DNA from: Typha latifolia
Taxonomy: Eukaryota; Streptophyta; Magnoliopsida; Poales; Typhaceae
DNA: 64,000 bases
Assembly: GCA_019914945.1 (NCBI GenBank)
Contig: CM034107.1
Span: 2,542,001-2,606,000 of the forward strand
Reading direction: 5' to 3'
The notes under the pieces are model-generated. The model saw nothing but the letters and a program-made list of their open reading frames with translations, had not been told where the DNA came from and did not search any database. The translations under genes and the position numbers were made by a program. This document shows positions 32,601 to 47,000 of this stretch, in pieces. Position 1 is the stretch's first letter. Every line of letters begins with the position of its first letter.

Positions 32601-35600
32601 ATCTCATGCTGCAATATCTAGCATGTCTTGATTAACCTATGGCTTGGTCAGAACTCAAAACTAGTAATCTACTTTACGCGCAGGGGAACCTTAGAGGCTT
32701 GGCCATCCTTTTTTGTCACCATCGACTTGATTCTGCAACCCTAACTTAGTCTTTATGTTATTTTGCAGACTAGCACTATGAAACTTGGAAGAGATGCAGT
32801 TGTTCTTACCCAAACAATCAGCTCCAGATCTGTAGCTTTGTTGTCCCAATCTTATAATGAAAATAAAGAAGTAAACATGAAATTTTGTTCTTCCCATTAC
32901 TGCAGTTCAGACTATTTATTGGTTCTTGATTTTGTTCATTTTTGCACTATAATAATAGAGTGATCTTTCTATCTGATGCAGAATCTTGAGATTCCAGTTG
33001 TCACATATCGTAAGCGAGGACAATATATGGAAACAGATTTAAATATCCAATCAGAGACCCATGCAGACTATAATTTGAAGGCTATCAAGGAATTTTCTCC
33101 TTTTAATGAGTATTTTATTGGTCAAAAGCTGGGATTGTTTGGTGAAACAGGAACCGGAACGCAGATCTATATATGGAATTTGGATGAATGGGGTTCAGAT
33201 TACAGTTTGGAATGGGATTCTGGGAAAACTGTTGGAAATACTCATTACCATGCCCGTGGCGACATACTAATCCGGTCTAGGAGAGTAAGATCACGTCCAG
33301 GACAAATTAGCCAGAAGGTTCTCCATCTATAGTTATTATGGAATGTTTTCTATGTTGGTTGACTTCTTTTCTCTATGTTAATCTACAAAAAGATGCAATC
33401 ATCAAGTAATGCTGACTGTCAGCTTTGCTAATACTAATAAAACCACTCCATCCCATATGTGCTGGCATCTTTCTTTTTTTTCTTCTTTAGAAAGTGATTT
33501 TCTCTATTTCATATTTCTGGAGGATAATTTTCTTTTATGAAAGTATTGATCAAATTCTCTGTATGTCATCAATTGATGGGTCTATAGGTACCGTTAGACT
33601 ATTCTCTTCAATCTTACTTGGAGGTGATCTTCTTAGATCCACGTATGAAGATTTATGTCCAAGGTTCTCTGGTAAAGAATGTTACCAGTCTGTCACATTC
33701 CTTTAGCCAAAATATCAACTCTGAATATTATTACTTATTTTACTTTTTGGCAGGTAAAAAGCCAGCCATTGGCAAAGTCATTGAATAAGACTGCTATAAT
33801 ATCAGATCATATAATGGGAAAAGCTGTTCATTTAACACTTGGAAGGAGTAAGGTAGAGTGGGAACGAATGAACTGTGGGATATTCTTGTACTGGCATGGC
33901 CGCTTGATTGAGGTGAGCCTAATTGGTGTCGATGAGCACAATTGCTTTCTGTTGCTTTAGATTTTGATAATTATTTGTCCCTAGGTCATGTTCAGTAAAT
34001 GCAACATGGTCAGTTAAGGGAAAATAGAATGCAGAGAAATCCGAAACTTTGCTTATCTCCGAAAAGGAACAGATAGTTGTTGTAGTTGAAAGTAGGAACT
34101 GAAGGAGTAAATGTAAAAAAACATTCCATACTTTCAAATGGGTTTATGGTTTACCATCATGCTCTGTAAGTGCTGAGTGGATCTGGCAAGAACTCATATT
34201 TCCATTTTTCAGTTTGAACTTATTATGGGAAAATCCAAAATTTGGATAGTATCTATTTTGAAGATATTGGAGTTGATTCAGTAAAACCTGTATATTTGGT
34301 CAGATATCATACAGTTACTTGATATAGTTACCACAGTTTCTATATTTGTGAACAAGTTATAACTTGTTGGAAATGTTTAGAGGTTGTTAATCCTCTTGAT
34401 GTTAAGTTATAAATTATTGGTGATGTTCTAAATATATTAGCTTCGTGCTTGTGCAGCTTTTCTCCTGTGGTTTATACTGGAAACCTTCTGTGTGTAAATA
34501 TATTTCCAAATTTTGTGCTTAAATTAACTGGAAACTATTAGCAAAGCGAATGAGTTATGAAATCCATAGAGTGAAAGCAGGCCCTTTGTCAGTATACTGA
34601 TGTGATATCATATTTACTGTTGTAGCTTCATGTGTTGTTTCCATAAACTACTTTTTCTCGTGATGTCTACTCTTTATTGTTCCCGTGATATGTACTTATC
34701 TTTTTGCAGGCTTACAAACGAGTTGGGGGACAGATACACAATGCAGACATGGGACGTGGAGTCATAGGAGTTGTAGATGTTACAAGTCTAATGGTATGCT
34801 TTTTCCTAGTGAAACCTTCGGTGTTCTTTCAATAAAAGTATTTAAAATACCTAAAAGTTTTTTTGTTGGCAAGTGCCAAACAAATGTCTTTTGGTATTTA
34901 GGTTATCTTGCAAAATTTTCTACTATATATGGATCAGCTTCTCATGTATCCTTTGCAGGATGTTGGAAATGGTAATGTATGGGTACTCAACAACAAACAA
35001 GGATTTCAAGATTGTGAAGCATATGCTAAATTGGAAGAATGGTTGGGTAACAAGGCAGATGAATATTGGGATAACAATTTTGATACGCTTAACTTGGTAA
35101 GTTTTCGAGGACAGCTGCCTGGAGATATTAATACAAACATATCAAGTACTGAAATCATAATTTATTTGTCAAGCTATAGTATCTTTATATACCTATTGCC
35201 ACTTGTGGTTCAAAGATTCTTTGGCATATACAGTAGTGTGATAGTGGTTAAATTGTGAACTTACAAGCTTAAACAAGGATTTAGCAGATGGTTGGACAGT
35301 GCTGCCTAGCGTAAGCACCATGCCTCTCAGGAAAGGAGAGAGGGAGGTAGGGATAGAGAGGGGTAATGAATTGAAAAAGAAAGAGAGGCAATGTTGATGG
35401 ATGCTTGTCATCACCGTGACCCCTGCCAAGTTGAGAGGGGCAAGGAGGAGGTGATAAGATAGAATTCTCCTCCTTATTCCTCTGTCCAGCTATGGCTGCA
35501 GCAACAGTTGTTGCAGCAACGAGCTCTCTCTCTCTTTTTCCCTCCTCTCTCTCCCTTTCCCTTTTCCCCCTTTGCTTCCTAGCAGAATATGTAATCTATT

Positions 35601-38600
35601 GCTATTTGAAGTCTCTTTGGGATCTTTTGTAAGTTCCTAATTGCTATCGAAGTGTTGTAGAAAACTTACATTTGATTTTTAATACTTGACACATTAAGAG
35701 GCACTACATGCTGGTATAGTAGCAAACCCATGTCAAATGGTGGGGGCCATGTCTTAGCCTTACATTGGAGGACTTGTGTGGGTGAGAGAGAGTAAGGGAT
35801 GATGGTGGTGGTGGCAACAAGTCCATGAGGAAGCCCTAGTTCACCCATAATATGACATGATCCCTTCTGAGTTGACTTTGCTGACCTAGGACAAGTCCAT
35901 CCTTCTTAATTATGGGCCTATCCCAGCAAATTTGCAGCTTTAGGATGAAATATATAATTAAATTATTCTTGTAGCTCACAATAGAATGTTTTAAGAAAGC
36001 TTGCTATATATGGATCTTGTTGTACATATTAGTTGCTAGCTGATGCTGCAATATAATCCTATTTTCTTCTTCAGTCTGAGTTGGAGCATGGAATTAGTTT
36101 TACTATGGTGGTTGAAATTAGCTCAAAAATTTTTGTTCTGACAAACGAATGTTGATCCAGAAAAAGGGGAGTGAACTCTATAAGCCAGATCATGAGTGGG
36201 TACAGTGTAACAAATGTCGGAAATGGAGGATATTGAGTCCAGATTTTAACAGTGACAGTTTGCCTCTAGAATGGTATGTCATTTTCATTTCTCATCCCGC
36301 TCTATATAGATTGCTTTTGTAATGCTAATCTATATTTTAAGATTTAAGAGAAGGTGATTTGATTAACTCAAAATCATTTATTTGTTAGATACTTAGATTA
36401 TATAAACTGCTTGCACATCGTCATCAGGGCTGTTGCAGTTTAATTGCATTTAGTATTTCGATTTAGCATATAAAACTGAATGCGTATTTTTTTATAGCCT
36501 ATGCATATTTTGTTATAATAGAGTGAACATAATTTACAGATGTGTACACTAGAGTCCATTATTGCAAATCTAAATATAATTAAATTATGTTTTCAGGAAG
36601 TTTCACCCTATTGATATTTCAAGAGATAAGTAGAAGTTCTCTAAAACGTAATGTCTATTTCTCAGAGATGGTTGACATACTGGCTAGACATTAAAGAGTA
36701 ATAGATAGATCATAGGTTGTTTTGAACTCCAACCTAACAACCATTTGTTTCCATTGCTCATGGATGATCAGTATGATGACTTTTTAATGATGTATCACCA
36801 ATTTTAGTCCAATCTTGAATGGAATAATATTTTCCAAAAATTAAGAATGAATCCTTTTGATGTTAATGGTACAATACAAATAAAAGCTTGTAGTGATTTC
36901 AGTCCTGTCAACCTGACAGATTATTTCATGTTTTCTCTTCTAAGCTTTAAATATCTGACATCTTCTTAGAAGTTGGAACAATACTCTAATTGTACTTCAG
37001 ACTGGAACAGTAGTATGTTGGGGGCATATATGATGGCTAATTATCATCTTTTTGTCATCATGAGGGGAGCCTATTCCCAACAATTTTGAACTATATGAGA
37101 AGGTACCAGAAGAAGGCACCTGAAGAACTGGGCAGCATGAATTTTTTTTTTTAATATATGAGTCTAACAGAATCACAGCAATTGAATTGCTGAGCCACAT
37201 CTAGTTTGTTCGATGTTTATTGATCCTTGTCAGCCTTTTTACTTGTAACTAAACTTACATTGTCTATACTCAAATTGGATACAACCACATTAATCCTCAG
37301 TACTTCTGAACCAGTTTTGCCCTTTGTCTACCCATTTTGAGCACCTTATAATATTTTTGCTCAGCATCTAGTGCATTATGTGATCTCTGTTTGACACTTT
37401 TACATCTTAAAAGATGTCTCTAGTGTTATCCTCTATTTGTAGTAATTTGGCTCTTTGGGTTTCCCCAGAAATAAGGGTAGCTGACACAAAAAAAAAGCTA
37501 CTTTCTTCACTCTGCAAATGAGAAACAAGGAGGGAAAAAAGGCAATTTCTCTTTGTGATACCTGAAAATGGAGAACTATTTGCTTTCTCATGGCACATAG
37601 TATGAACAATAAACAGAGTATTTATTGGCATAGTTGGAACTTCGAAGGACATTAAACTTTAGGTCTTGTTGAGGCAGCTGAGCATAATGAACCAGAGCTC
37701 AATGCCGATCAAGATAGCCTGCTGCTATGCTGAGTGCTGTCCGTTTATGCTTCATTCTGTGGCCAACATTCCTTCCTTCCACCTTAATTAGGTTCCGCAC
37801 GGCTTTGCTTCCAGTATTAAATTAATGAGTCAAGATTTCCCTTTTTCATTTGGAAACATTAAAAAAGGTGGGGTGGAAGTTAGGTAGGAATATGGAATTA
37901 TTGCATATTCTATAAAAGCATAAGAAAAAAAATACCCTCTGTGAGTTTGTGCAGTGTGCAATTTCTTCTGCACTTTTTGAAGTCTTCATGTTTCATTTTC
38001 ATGGAAAATATTTTAAAAGAAGATTTTTCTTTAGTGTTAAGTCTACTTAGACCCCATGAATTATCACTGTCTTTTATATATACTATTTAAACATTTTTAT
38101 TATCCATAACATCTTTTAAACTAAGAAAAATATTTACATATACCCCCCTTAAACTAAGGAAAAAAAACTATAGAGTCCTCTAAACGAAAAAAAGAAAAGA
38201 AAATTGGTTCAAGGGATGAATGTGGTAAAAAAATAGTTCAAAGAACATACATGGAATACGGTGATAGTTCAAGAGGTTTAAGTGAAATTAGACATTTTCT
38301 CTATTATGGAGATCTTCTTTATTAGAGTTAACGTCTTGATTTGTAATGTTGGAATATTACTTTCTTTTCTATATGAATATTTAGGCATCTTTTATGGCAA
38401 AATCTAATACGGGAAATCTAAGTAAAGACATAATGAAGCATAAAAGAGAATTTGGACTTCCATATTGTTTTCTCATGGTCATGTTCTTGTGGTAGTTTCC
38501 ATTATCTTTCCCTCTTGTTATACTATTTTTATCCGTCTAGTTCCCTTTGGTTAGGTTTTGTTATATGCCGCCATTTCATGGAAAATGTGAGGCTCCTGAG

Positions 38601-39259
38601 CAACAAGTTGGGCGTGGGGTAATTACGGTAGCTGCAAAAAGGTCTGGTTATGACACAGAGCAGACCATAAATCAACAAGAAACTACATCAAAGGTGAAAA
38701 TAAGTTACCAAAGCAGTATTTACTAATTAATGCTAAGCAATCTGGACATCTGGCTCATTAATAGCTTAATTGATTTTGTATTTCTCAGAAAGCCAATAGC
38801 TCTGCATTCAATTTTGACAGTGCAAAGCAGTCCGCGAGTATTACCCCAGCAAATTGGGAGGCAATATCAGATGGTAAGCATGTTAGTTTTGCTTGAAACA
38901 TGCTCCAATTAGCAGCTGCAATGAGAAGGTGGATGAAACCTTTCTATGTTAGAGAAGTTGGAAGTCCACCAATAGATTCCTGAATGCTAATACAGTGTTT
39001 TTTCAATTATAATGCTGGTAGCAATTTCATGATTTTCTCACAAAACTGGCTATTTTTCATAGATTCGCACAGTGCATACACATGCTGCTGAAGATAGTTT
39101 AGTCATACTTTGAACAATGTTGCTTCTTGTACTCACATCTACCAAGTTTATCCTTTAGATGATTGTGGAGAGGACTCTTCCCAAACCGAAGATGACATGC
39201 CTCGGCCTACCTTGAAGAGGCTGCGTAGGGGACCTGCAAGGAGTTGTAAGAAATTATAA
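26643..39259 (+). CDS. MORC-like GHKL ATPase with CW-type zinc finger
   Basis: Nuclear chromatin ATPase of the MORC type. Exons: 26643-26706, 26798-26877, 27174-27236, 28786-28863, 28970-29102, 29377-29836, 30082-30265, 32769-32870, 32982-33317, 33588-33671, 33754-33912, 34710-34793, 34959-35096, 36161-36273, 38555-38693, 38789-38873, 39159-39259; total 800 aa with all phases closing. GHKL motifs: I in AIAELVDNSRDANAS (about 277-291), II DDGHGM (317-322), III GRFGIGFK (347-354). The S5-like half follows (GTGTQIYIWNLDEW, YLEVIFLDPRMKIYVQG). The CW finger has Cys671, 674, 695 and 704 with WVQCNKCRKWR. The first ~140 residues belong to no family I recognise. The tail is short and basic, without a long coiled coil. 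Least certain: exons 1-3 and the exon 2 donor (GAA|GTGTAA chosen for phase; GAAGT|GTAAGT is stronger by motif). Confidence 0.9.
30874..32384. mobile_element. Mutator-like (MULE) non-autonomous element in MORC-like intron 7
   Basis: A 1511-bp block with long degenerate terminal inverted repeats (~90 bp): the left end GGGTTAAATTTATTTTATTC and the inverted right end GCGTTAAATAAATTTCACC, both continuing into TATGTACTTATG-like and AAATTA/AAATCA words. It is flanked by TTAATTTTA (30865-30873) and TTACTTTTA (32385-32393), a 9-bp target duplication with one mismatch, the Mutator size. The interior has no transposase but carries a GC-rich passenger (31527-31920) and a nested repetitive block (30960-31515). 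Confidence 0.75.
31450..31514. repeat. Two-copy ~35-bp tandem repeat
   Basis: CTCGGCCCAAACTCGGCATA... at 31450 is repeated from 31485 as CTCGGCCCAAACCCGGCATA..., inside a GC-rich block (30980-31515) crowded with CCCGG/GGCCCG words in both orientations. The block is nested within the MULE. Confidence 0.75.
38033..38296. mobile_element. MITE in MORC-like intron 14
   Basis: Left end AGTGTTAAGTCTACTTAGAC and the inverse of the right end AATGTCTAATTTCACTTAAAC align over ~38 bp (both continue CC..ATGAATTATCACTG / CC..TTGAACTATCACCG). The 264-bp AT-rich interior is non-coding. No clear target duplication was found. Confidence 0.6.
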
Positions 39260-41042
39260 GAAACTGCTGTATGCCAGGTATGCAATTTTTACCTCTCTCT
39301 CTCTCTCCAAGCACACTCTTGGTTCCTAAAATTTCTTGATACTGTCTCTCCATAACATGATCACTCGGTTCCTCATCACATATTTCTTATGTTGGAAAAT
39401 TCTGTTATGTTCTATTCAGGAAGTTATGGACTAACTAATTTGACGTCTCTGATTGTTGGTTGAGTTTAAACCAGAAAATTACTGCAATGCTTCTCTGCAT
39501 GATCTATGCAAGCTGCTAATGACTCCATAGCTAGAACTTGGAAGTATTTGCCTGCAGCTCAATTTCGTATTGCACTTGAATCTATGCGTGTGTTATTCAT
39601 ATAAATAGCTTTGCTAAGTTGTCCGTGAGGATCACCAGTAAGAAAGAATTTTGATTTGATGGTGAATCTTAGTTACTATTTTGTCTGCAGATTTAGTGGA
39701 CTCTCAGATGCAGACACCACGAGTTCTTTATTCTGGAGTGCTCAGGACCTTCAAATGGCAATTCTCAGAGCCTTGAATATCTCTGAGTGCTGCAGCATTC
39801 TGATCTTTAGGTTATTCCAAGTTTAATTTAACATTCTAATTGTCAGAACATGTCCATTAGAAGATCCTCTTTTGCTGTAATCTTGTAAATGGTTTCCTTT
39901 CAACTGTCAATGATGAGAGCTACAAGGCATTCTGATCTCAAGACTATTCCAGGTTGGATTACAGTTACGGAAATGCAATCAAGCAGCTTGGATAAAGATA
40001 TTGATGTTTTCATCAATTAAAAGGCAGATTGACTTTTTCTTCCCCTGCTTTTTTCTTATGGAGAAAGAAATCGCTACCTTGCCCGAGATGGTTGAGAGAA
40101 TATCTCAAGGACTCAGCTTGTGCATAGTTAAGGTTACCAGGCATTAGCTGTCTGTGAATACAACCACGTTTGTATTGCAATTCTTAACATGAATGGCATG
40201 TATATTTATTCTAACCCGCCTGCAGACCATGTTTCTTTGTATTTTAATGTTAACTTGAAATGAGAGCGTATGTTTCATGGCCTTATAAAATTATATATTG
40301 ACCTTTTCCAGTCCACCAGCTTTTTCCTACCATCCATGCCGAGTTCACGCAATTTAACCACAGCTTTCAGTATAAGAAGACTTCTCCACTAATGTTTCTC
40401 TCTGGGAGATGTCAATTCCCCGAGTAGTAGTGCTACGTATTTTCCTTTGTCTGCCTATATAAATGTATCTTATGGCAGAAATAATAATGTAATATACCGG
40501 AGATGAGTATTATAAGAGTAAACTAAAATAATTGTTAATTCATAATTTTGCCACGTAGGATATTAAGGAAAAAGCCGAAATATTTCCTTTCTAACTGGAG
40601 TTCACATGTGTTTCATCAAAAAAAAAAAAATCTATGGGAATTGTAGGTACTGAGAAGAGCACAATGCTGTTGTTGTAGTAGTACAAATATAGAGGAGAGA
40701 GCAAGCCAACTGACTCCAACCTTAAGGGAAGAGAAGAAATGCAAAGGGAAACCATGGGAAAAGCTTGATTTCCACTGAATCACAAATCATTTTACAACAA
40801 ATGATAACTAGCTTGTATACATTTCAACAAAAATATACTTCGTATCAAAACTCTCTACTGTCTTCTACTTACAAGTTGATCTATGGAACAAAATGCATAA
40901 CGGTAGATACTTTTAATGACAAAATAGTAGGATCAGAGCTCCTCCGTTCAAACAAATGCTCCATCGCCTCCACACTGCTTCCCAGCATTCACCGGGCGTC
41001 TGTATGTTGAGTGTAATTGTATACAAACCTGGAAAATGGAGG
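39260..41042. other. Convergent 3' regions of the MORC-like gene and RRN3
   Basis: No further coding sequence. GCCAG|GTATGC near 39275 and TGTCTGCAG near 39690 could bound an intron in the MORC-like 3' UTR. RRN3's stop is at 41043 on the other strand, so the two genes run tail to tail. A T-rich/A-rich boundary near 40500-40630 probably separates them. Confidence 0.4.
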
Positions 41043-44000
41043 CTAGTACGGAGGACTAACAGACGGTCTAATCCTGGCAGGCATTTGAGAAGGGATTCTT
41101 AAGTTGGAAGCCCGAGGATACTGGAAGGTAGGCGTTGGAGTAATTGACATCTTGTTCATTGAATACTCCAGATCATCATCACTGTTATGATTATCGAGAT
41201 CTTCAAAGTTCCCTACATCATCAGCAAATTCAGGGGAATCAAGATCCTCATACTCTTCATCATCTTCTTCACTGTTGCAGTTGCTATAAGTTGTCGTGAC
41301 CTGGTTCCACATCTGAAAATTTGGCAGCATAAACCTTAAAAATTCAAAAGAAATGGTTCAGTGACATGATCGCATCAATCTTTATTGCAAAACAGATTGC
41401 TTGTACATCAAGAGAAATATTATGAAAGAATGGACCCTAGATATGTAAAAAAAAGGTAAAAAATATCGCAAATATAAGATAGCTCAAAAAGGTAAAACAG
41501 ATTGCTGGTACATCAAGAGAAATATTATGAAAGAATGGACCCTAGATATGTAAAACAAAGGTAAAAGCAAATAATAAGAAAGTATTTATGCCTTCAAAAA
41601 GAGAATGAATGGACAACTGCTTAATCTTTATTGCAAAACAAATATAACATCTCCATGTGTGAAATAAATGGAGATAAGGTGTCAAGGAAGGTCAGAAGTT
41701 CTCGTGCTAGAAAGGTCAACTGAGAACCTAAATGAAGCAGCACAAAATTCCCAACAATGTGCATCTTCGATAGAGAATTTCTGTGTCACAAAAAGTTTAT
41801 GGAGATGAATGCAGTTGCCCAGAAACAAGTGTGATGATCAACCCAGCATTAATTTTAAAAAATATAGACAACACCAACTATCTGCAAGAAAAATGTGGTA
41901 TTGTAGATGGATGAGTTTGGGGTGTTGTTGCTGCAAACCTGTCCGAATCTTTTAGTTTATATGGATCAAAAGGGAAGAATATGTCCAATCGCTCAGTTCC
42001 TCCAAAAGCCTTTGACAATTCAGACTCAATTGAGTTCTCATAGATTGAGGGGACTGAACCATTGAACATTCGAGCAGCCTTAGCTTGTCGGAGAAACTCC
42101 TGAACTATTAAAGGCAAACAGACCTGTAATGCGCAACAAAGACAATATATCAATCAGAATCAACATAACAGGAGCCACAACTGTCATCAGCAAAAAGGAA
42201 ATGGAAAACATCTTTGGAGAAACAATTAACAACTTTTTTAGAAAATGAATTAGAAGCAAGGCCCTTGACATGTCTAGAATAGCAATCTAAAGTTGTACCA
42301 ACACTCTAGTCTATCATTGAAGCTACAGTGTTATGGATAATAATACAAAATCCTCCCGAGTTAAAAATCAGACACCTTAACTTTTCAGGCACTTTTATTT
42401 AAATTGAAATGCATTTGTCAAGTAGCAAATCAGAACTATTATGCACCTTCAAAGGATCCAACGGATGAGACAAGATAAAGCCCAGAGGCATGTCAAGAAG
42501 CTGCGACTTGAGGATCGAAGTATCCATTATCGACCTCATGCGATAGCAAAGTACATACATCACTGCCTAAAGTAGACAACACAACAACAAATTAGAAATC
42601 CACAAGGACTAAACTGTTATCAAGAAAAGCTGAATCACTACCACATTGACAAGCTAATAATATAGTTAGTGAGATGACAAGGTAGCTCAAATATCAAAGT
42701 AAAAGATCTTGCCTAAGATAAATATAACAATATTGCCTTGTTCCAAAATCATCAGCAGGGAAAGTTATATAAAGATGATGTTCTTGAAACACCTTTCATT
42801 CGATGTTATATATATAAAGATATATATATATATATATAAGCATCAGAACAGCTACTTAGAAAATCTGATCTTGACCATGGTTAATCATCTTGCATAAATA
42901 TTCATTAAAGATCAATTGACGGGACCAAATCACAAAGTATGAACTGACATAGCAAACAGATTAACTCAAACAACAATCATATACTAGGGTTTCTTAAAAC
43001 TGATTGATTACATAACAGTGATTAGCATATCATGGACCATGTGTTTTCCCCAAAGAGAATTGGATAGACCAGTCGAATTAGAATCCATCACCTAAATTCC
43101 TTGTGAACATTGATGACCTCACAAAATTAGCACAGCACCTTAGTGGAAGTACACATAAATTCTGAGATTATTCTCAAGTTGGTCCTGCACTGTTTAAATA
43201 TTTCATAACACTCTAGAAGCTTGATAAGTTGATATCATCAAATTCTTACTTAGATAGTTATACTATTGCATGTCATCAATCACTATAGGAGAGTCCAGCA
43301 ATTAGATAGACCAAGATGCATAAGAGAAGGAAAACCTGTATAGAATGCAACCTACTATATTCAGGTATACAGATAGAGGCATGAATCCAAAATAGTATAG
43401 TTGTGTCTATCTGTCAGGCTTTCCTCAAAGATCTGCATTAAATTCGTGATTACATCTGGAAAACTGATACCTCACATGTCTGAAAAACATATACATTTTA
43501 GCCTAACTTTGAAGCCAACTAAAGTAACCAACTTCAAAGATAAGGTTTGAAAGACTGTATGCCTACAATGTAGGAATTCCTCAGTCTCCACAACAAGAAC
43601 TGAAGAACATACTTTGGCAAATTGGGCTTTGTTGTGCTTATTGGCCCATGTTGCCAGCAATCTAACATAAGATTCACCTAGTGGATGGTTAAATTTTGGT
43701 TGGTTAAATTTTGGTTAACATACTAGAGACTTTGGTTGTGCCACAACCAGAAATAAGAAAATAAAAAACCGCAAATATGGACATCAAGATAGAACTGATG
43801 ATGAATGTCATAGCTTTTATTCCATAGACAGTTGATTTACTTGGACATTACTTGTTGATGACAAAAAAGGGACTTGAGAGTCGAGATAATTAGATGGGAA
43901 CATGAAATCTGCTTTGCTTTTTAGAAAAATCTTAAGCTCATCAGCAGTGCTTCATATCTGATAAATTCTTTACCTGACAACCAGCGTAAAAGACTTGATG

Positions 44001-47000
44001 AGATTTGGGATTCTTTATTTTTTCCTCACCGTTTTGAAATCGACAGTAGTCAAAACAACAGTCCACTAATCTGCATGAGGATCTTGATAAGTGATATAAA
44101 AAAAAAGTGACAGAAGAGTTAAAAAGAAGAAGAAGATATCCAAGTCACCTTTTGATTATGCTCACAACATCGCAAGGGGAAATGAACTTTGCCCGGGACA
44201 AATAGCTTCCAAGGTATGAAACAGCACTCATTCTGCAATAGAGAAAACCAAAATTATGCACCATGCATTTGGTGGTTCCAAATAAGGCTATATGGAGAAA
44301 AATAAATAAATGCATGACTTAAAGCACAACCAAAATAAATGTATAAACTTAATATCTCAAATGGTATAATGTGGAATCTTATGAACAAAGACAAATAGTT
44401 CTGCGTCCAACTTGTGATGAGTCAATGTCACTGGAAGTTTGAACAGCTGTCCTAAAATAACAAAATACTGAGTTGAATAGCTAGATATAAACAAATCATC
44501 AGGAGAACCAAGTATAACAGGTGGGTTTTCCTGTTATCTTGAATCTCGCCTATCAATTTAAAATTTCAAGCTCTAGTGTTCTTTCATTCTTAGTATAGGG
44601 AAGTATATGATTGTTCTAAATGTCAATTGTCTAGCATCATTAATCTTCAATATTATTTTCCAAATATATTACATTACCATGAGAAACAATTTTTATAAAA
44701 ACTCACCTGATAAAATATCAGCAAACCTACATCTTAATTAGTCTCCTAAGAAGCCTCTAATGAGAATTGAATTTCCTTTCTCTTGTCCTATATCTCATGG
44801 CAGTAGTGAATGTATCTCAAACCACCCAAGTTCATGAAACAAAAGGAATTCAAAGATATAGAGCATCCACCTTGATCCTAAAGCTAAAAAATGTCAATTT
44901 CAGAAATTTGTTATATTACCTGGAAATTGCATCCTCAGTTTTGCTAACAAAAATCTCAGTAAGATGAACAGCAAACTTGACACCACAGATCTCAGGGTCC
45001 AACGAACAAGCATAGAACAAAATAAACTGCAAGGAGAGAAAACTAGTAAAAGCTTCAGATGATAAACTAGTTCAAATAAAAAAAGATGACAAATCAGAGC
45101 CACTTCCTGAAAAAAATTTGCAAGAACTTCAATCTAACAAAGGAACAAGGTGTTTGAGAACTCTTTAGAATATGATCTACCAAAGAAAATGAACAATTGA
45201 GTTTAACCTGAGAGAACTTAGATTTGTGAAGCCTCAGAATAGACCTCCGAAAGATGTCCATAAGCATGTCAAATTCCTACACCAAACATGCAAGGTAAGA
45301 TTGAAATATACAAGATATAACAAGATAAATGCAGTAAATTTCTTCTGCAGGTCAATCAGGGTCAATAGGCCAACATTCATTAATCTGCCAAGCAGAAAAC
45401 CTTCTGTCTAGCCCAATTATGAGTCCTCCCTACTTTATGATCTTAAATATGATATATGACTAGACCAAATAGGAGATATACTTAACATAGAAAGTCGCTT
45501 GAATACCACCTGCTGTGGAAAATATAGATAAGACCCTGAAAAAGAACCCACAAATTCCACAGGGAAATAAAAAGATAACCAAAACACCATTTACCTGATA
45601 AAATGTATTTTTAAGATGTATATGTATCTAACCAGAACAAAATAAACAAAAGAACTAAAGTGACTTTTCAATTTATTTCTAATTTAATGATTTTAAACAG
45701 GAAATGAAAGAAAGAAAGAGAAAAGAAATGCCAATCAAATACGGATAGATGACTTTACATTCGCTGAGATTGGTGCCCACATAATGAACTACGTATCGGG
45801 AACTCTCATTTGGATGGTTTACCCCATGATAACTTGGATCAAATTTGAAACATCCAATCCACTTGAATACTGACTAGAAATTCAAAAAATTAGCATCAGA
45901 GAAAAAGTTGCTTCTCTTAGTTATTTCAAAAAAAATCCTATGAATACAAATTTTCCAAAGTGTCAAGAAGAAAAAAAAACTCAAAAACAAAAAAAAAACA
46001 ATTGAAACACTCCTTAAGCTATCAATGAAGCCTTCAGAACCACCCATATGATGGTTCAGAAGTATCTACGTCAAGTAAGTTCATATGTCTTTTATGAACA
46101 AGTAAAATGAAATTAGATGCACCAATGGAATCAGATAGTTTCAATTTTCCTGTAGAAAGGGCTATTAGCTGTAAGTTTGTAACCTTTTCCCCCATGTAAT
46201 TCATGCTTCGAAAACCCTCACACATTGTATAACAATCTATAAATACTTAACCTAGCATGAGAAAGAGACAACACATAGATAATAACACAAAAACATTTTT
46301 TTAGAATAATTAAATATGCGGTAGAAGCTTACCTTCAACAAGCGACCATCATCTGCACATGATTTGAGATGTTCGCACACGATCACCATAAGACCATCCA
46401 GCTTATCAGCAAAAGCATCAACTCCCAAAACCCTATTAGCTCCTTCCAAGGGCTTACAAAAAAGTCAAGGCATCTCAGTGCATATACTAAGGAAAAATAA
46501 TTGAATTAAGTTAAAATAATTCAAAACTTAGGCATCTCTCATTTTGACAATCTATACTACCAAAACAATTTAATCTAATATCTAGTAGACAAGAACATGG
46601 GACAAGTTGAGAAGTGTCTACAGCAGACCTTTGCTCCATCTTTTCCAAGTTTATCTTCATATTCATCTAAATCTTCCAGCTCCATGTCAAATATTCCTTT
46701 GTTCTGATCCTCATGTTGATTGTCGTCCCAACATATATTTACCTACAGTGCTTAAAGAGAACTTGCTTAGTTTATTAAAAAGATAAGAATTTCTGAAGTT
46801 AATAATAGGACAACTTACATCCAAGTCTGTCAGTAGATCCACCACCTTCGCCAGCAGTGTGCTTCCAAGAAAGTCTCCAATTTCATCACTTTCCAAACGT
46901 AACATGCACTCCACAAAAGTTACAATTTTCTGCAGGAATAATGTAAATGGGTGACAACTGGCGAGATTGTTGCAAAGATTTGCTAAGAAATGTCCAAGAC

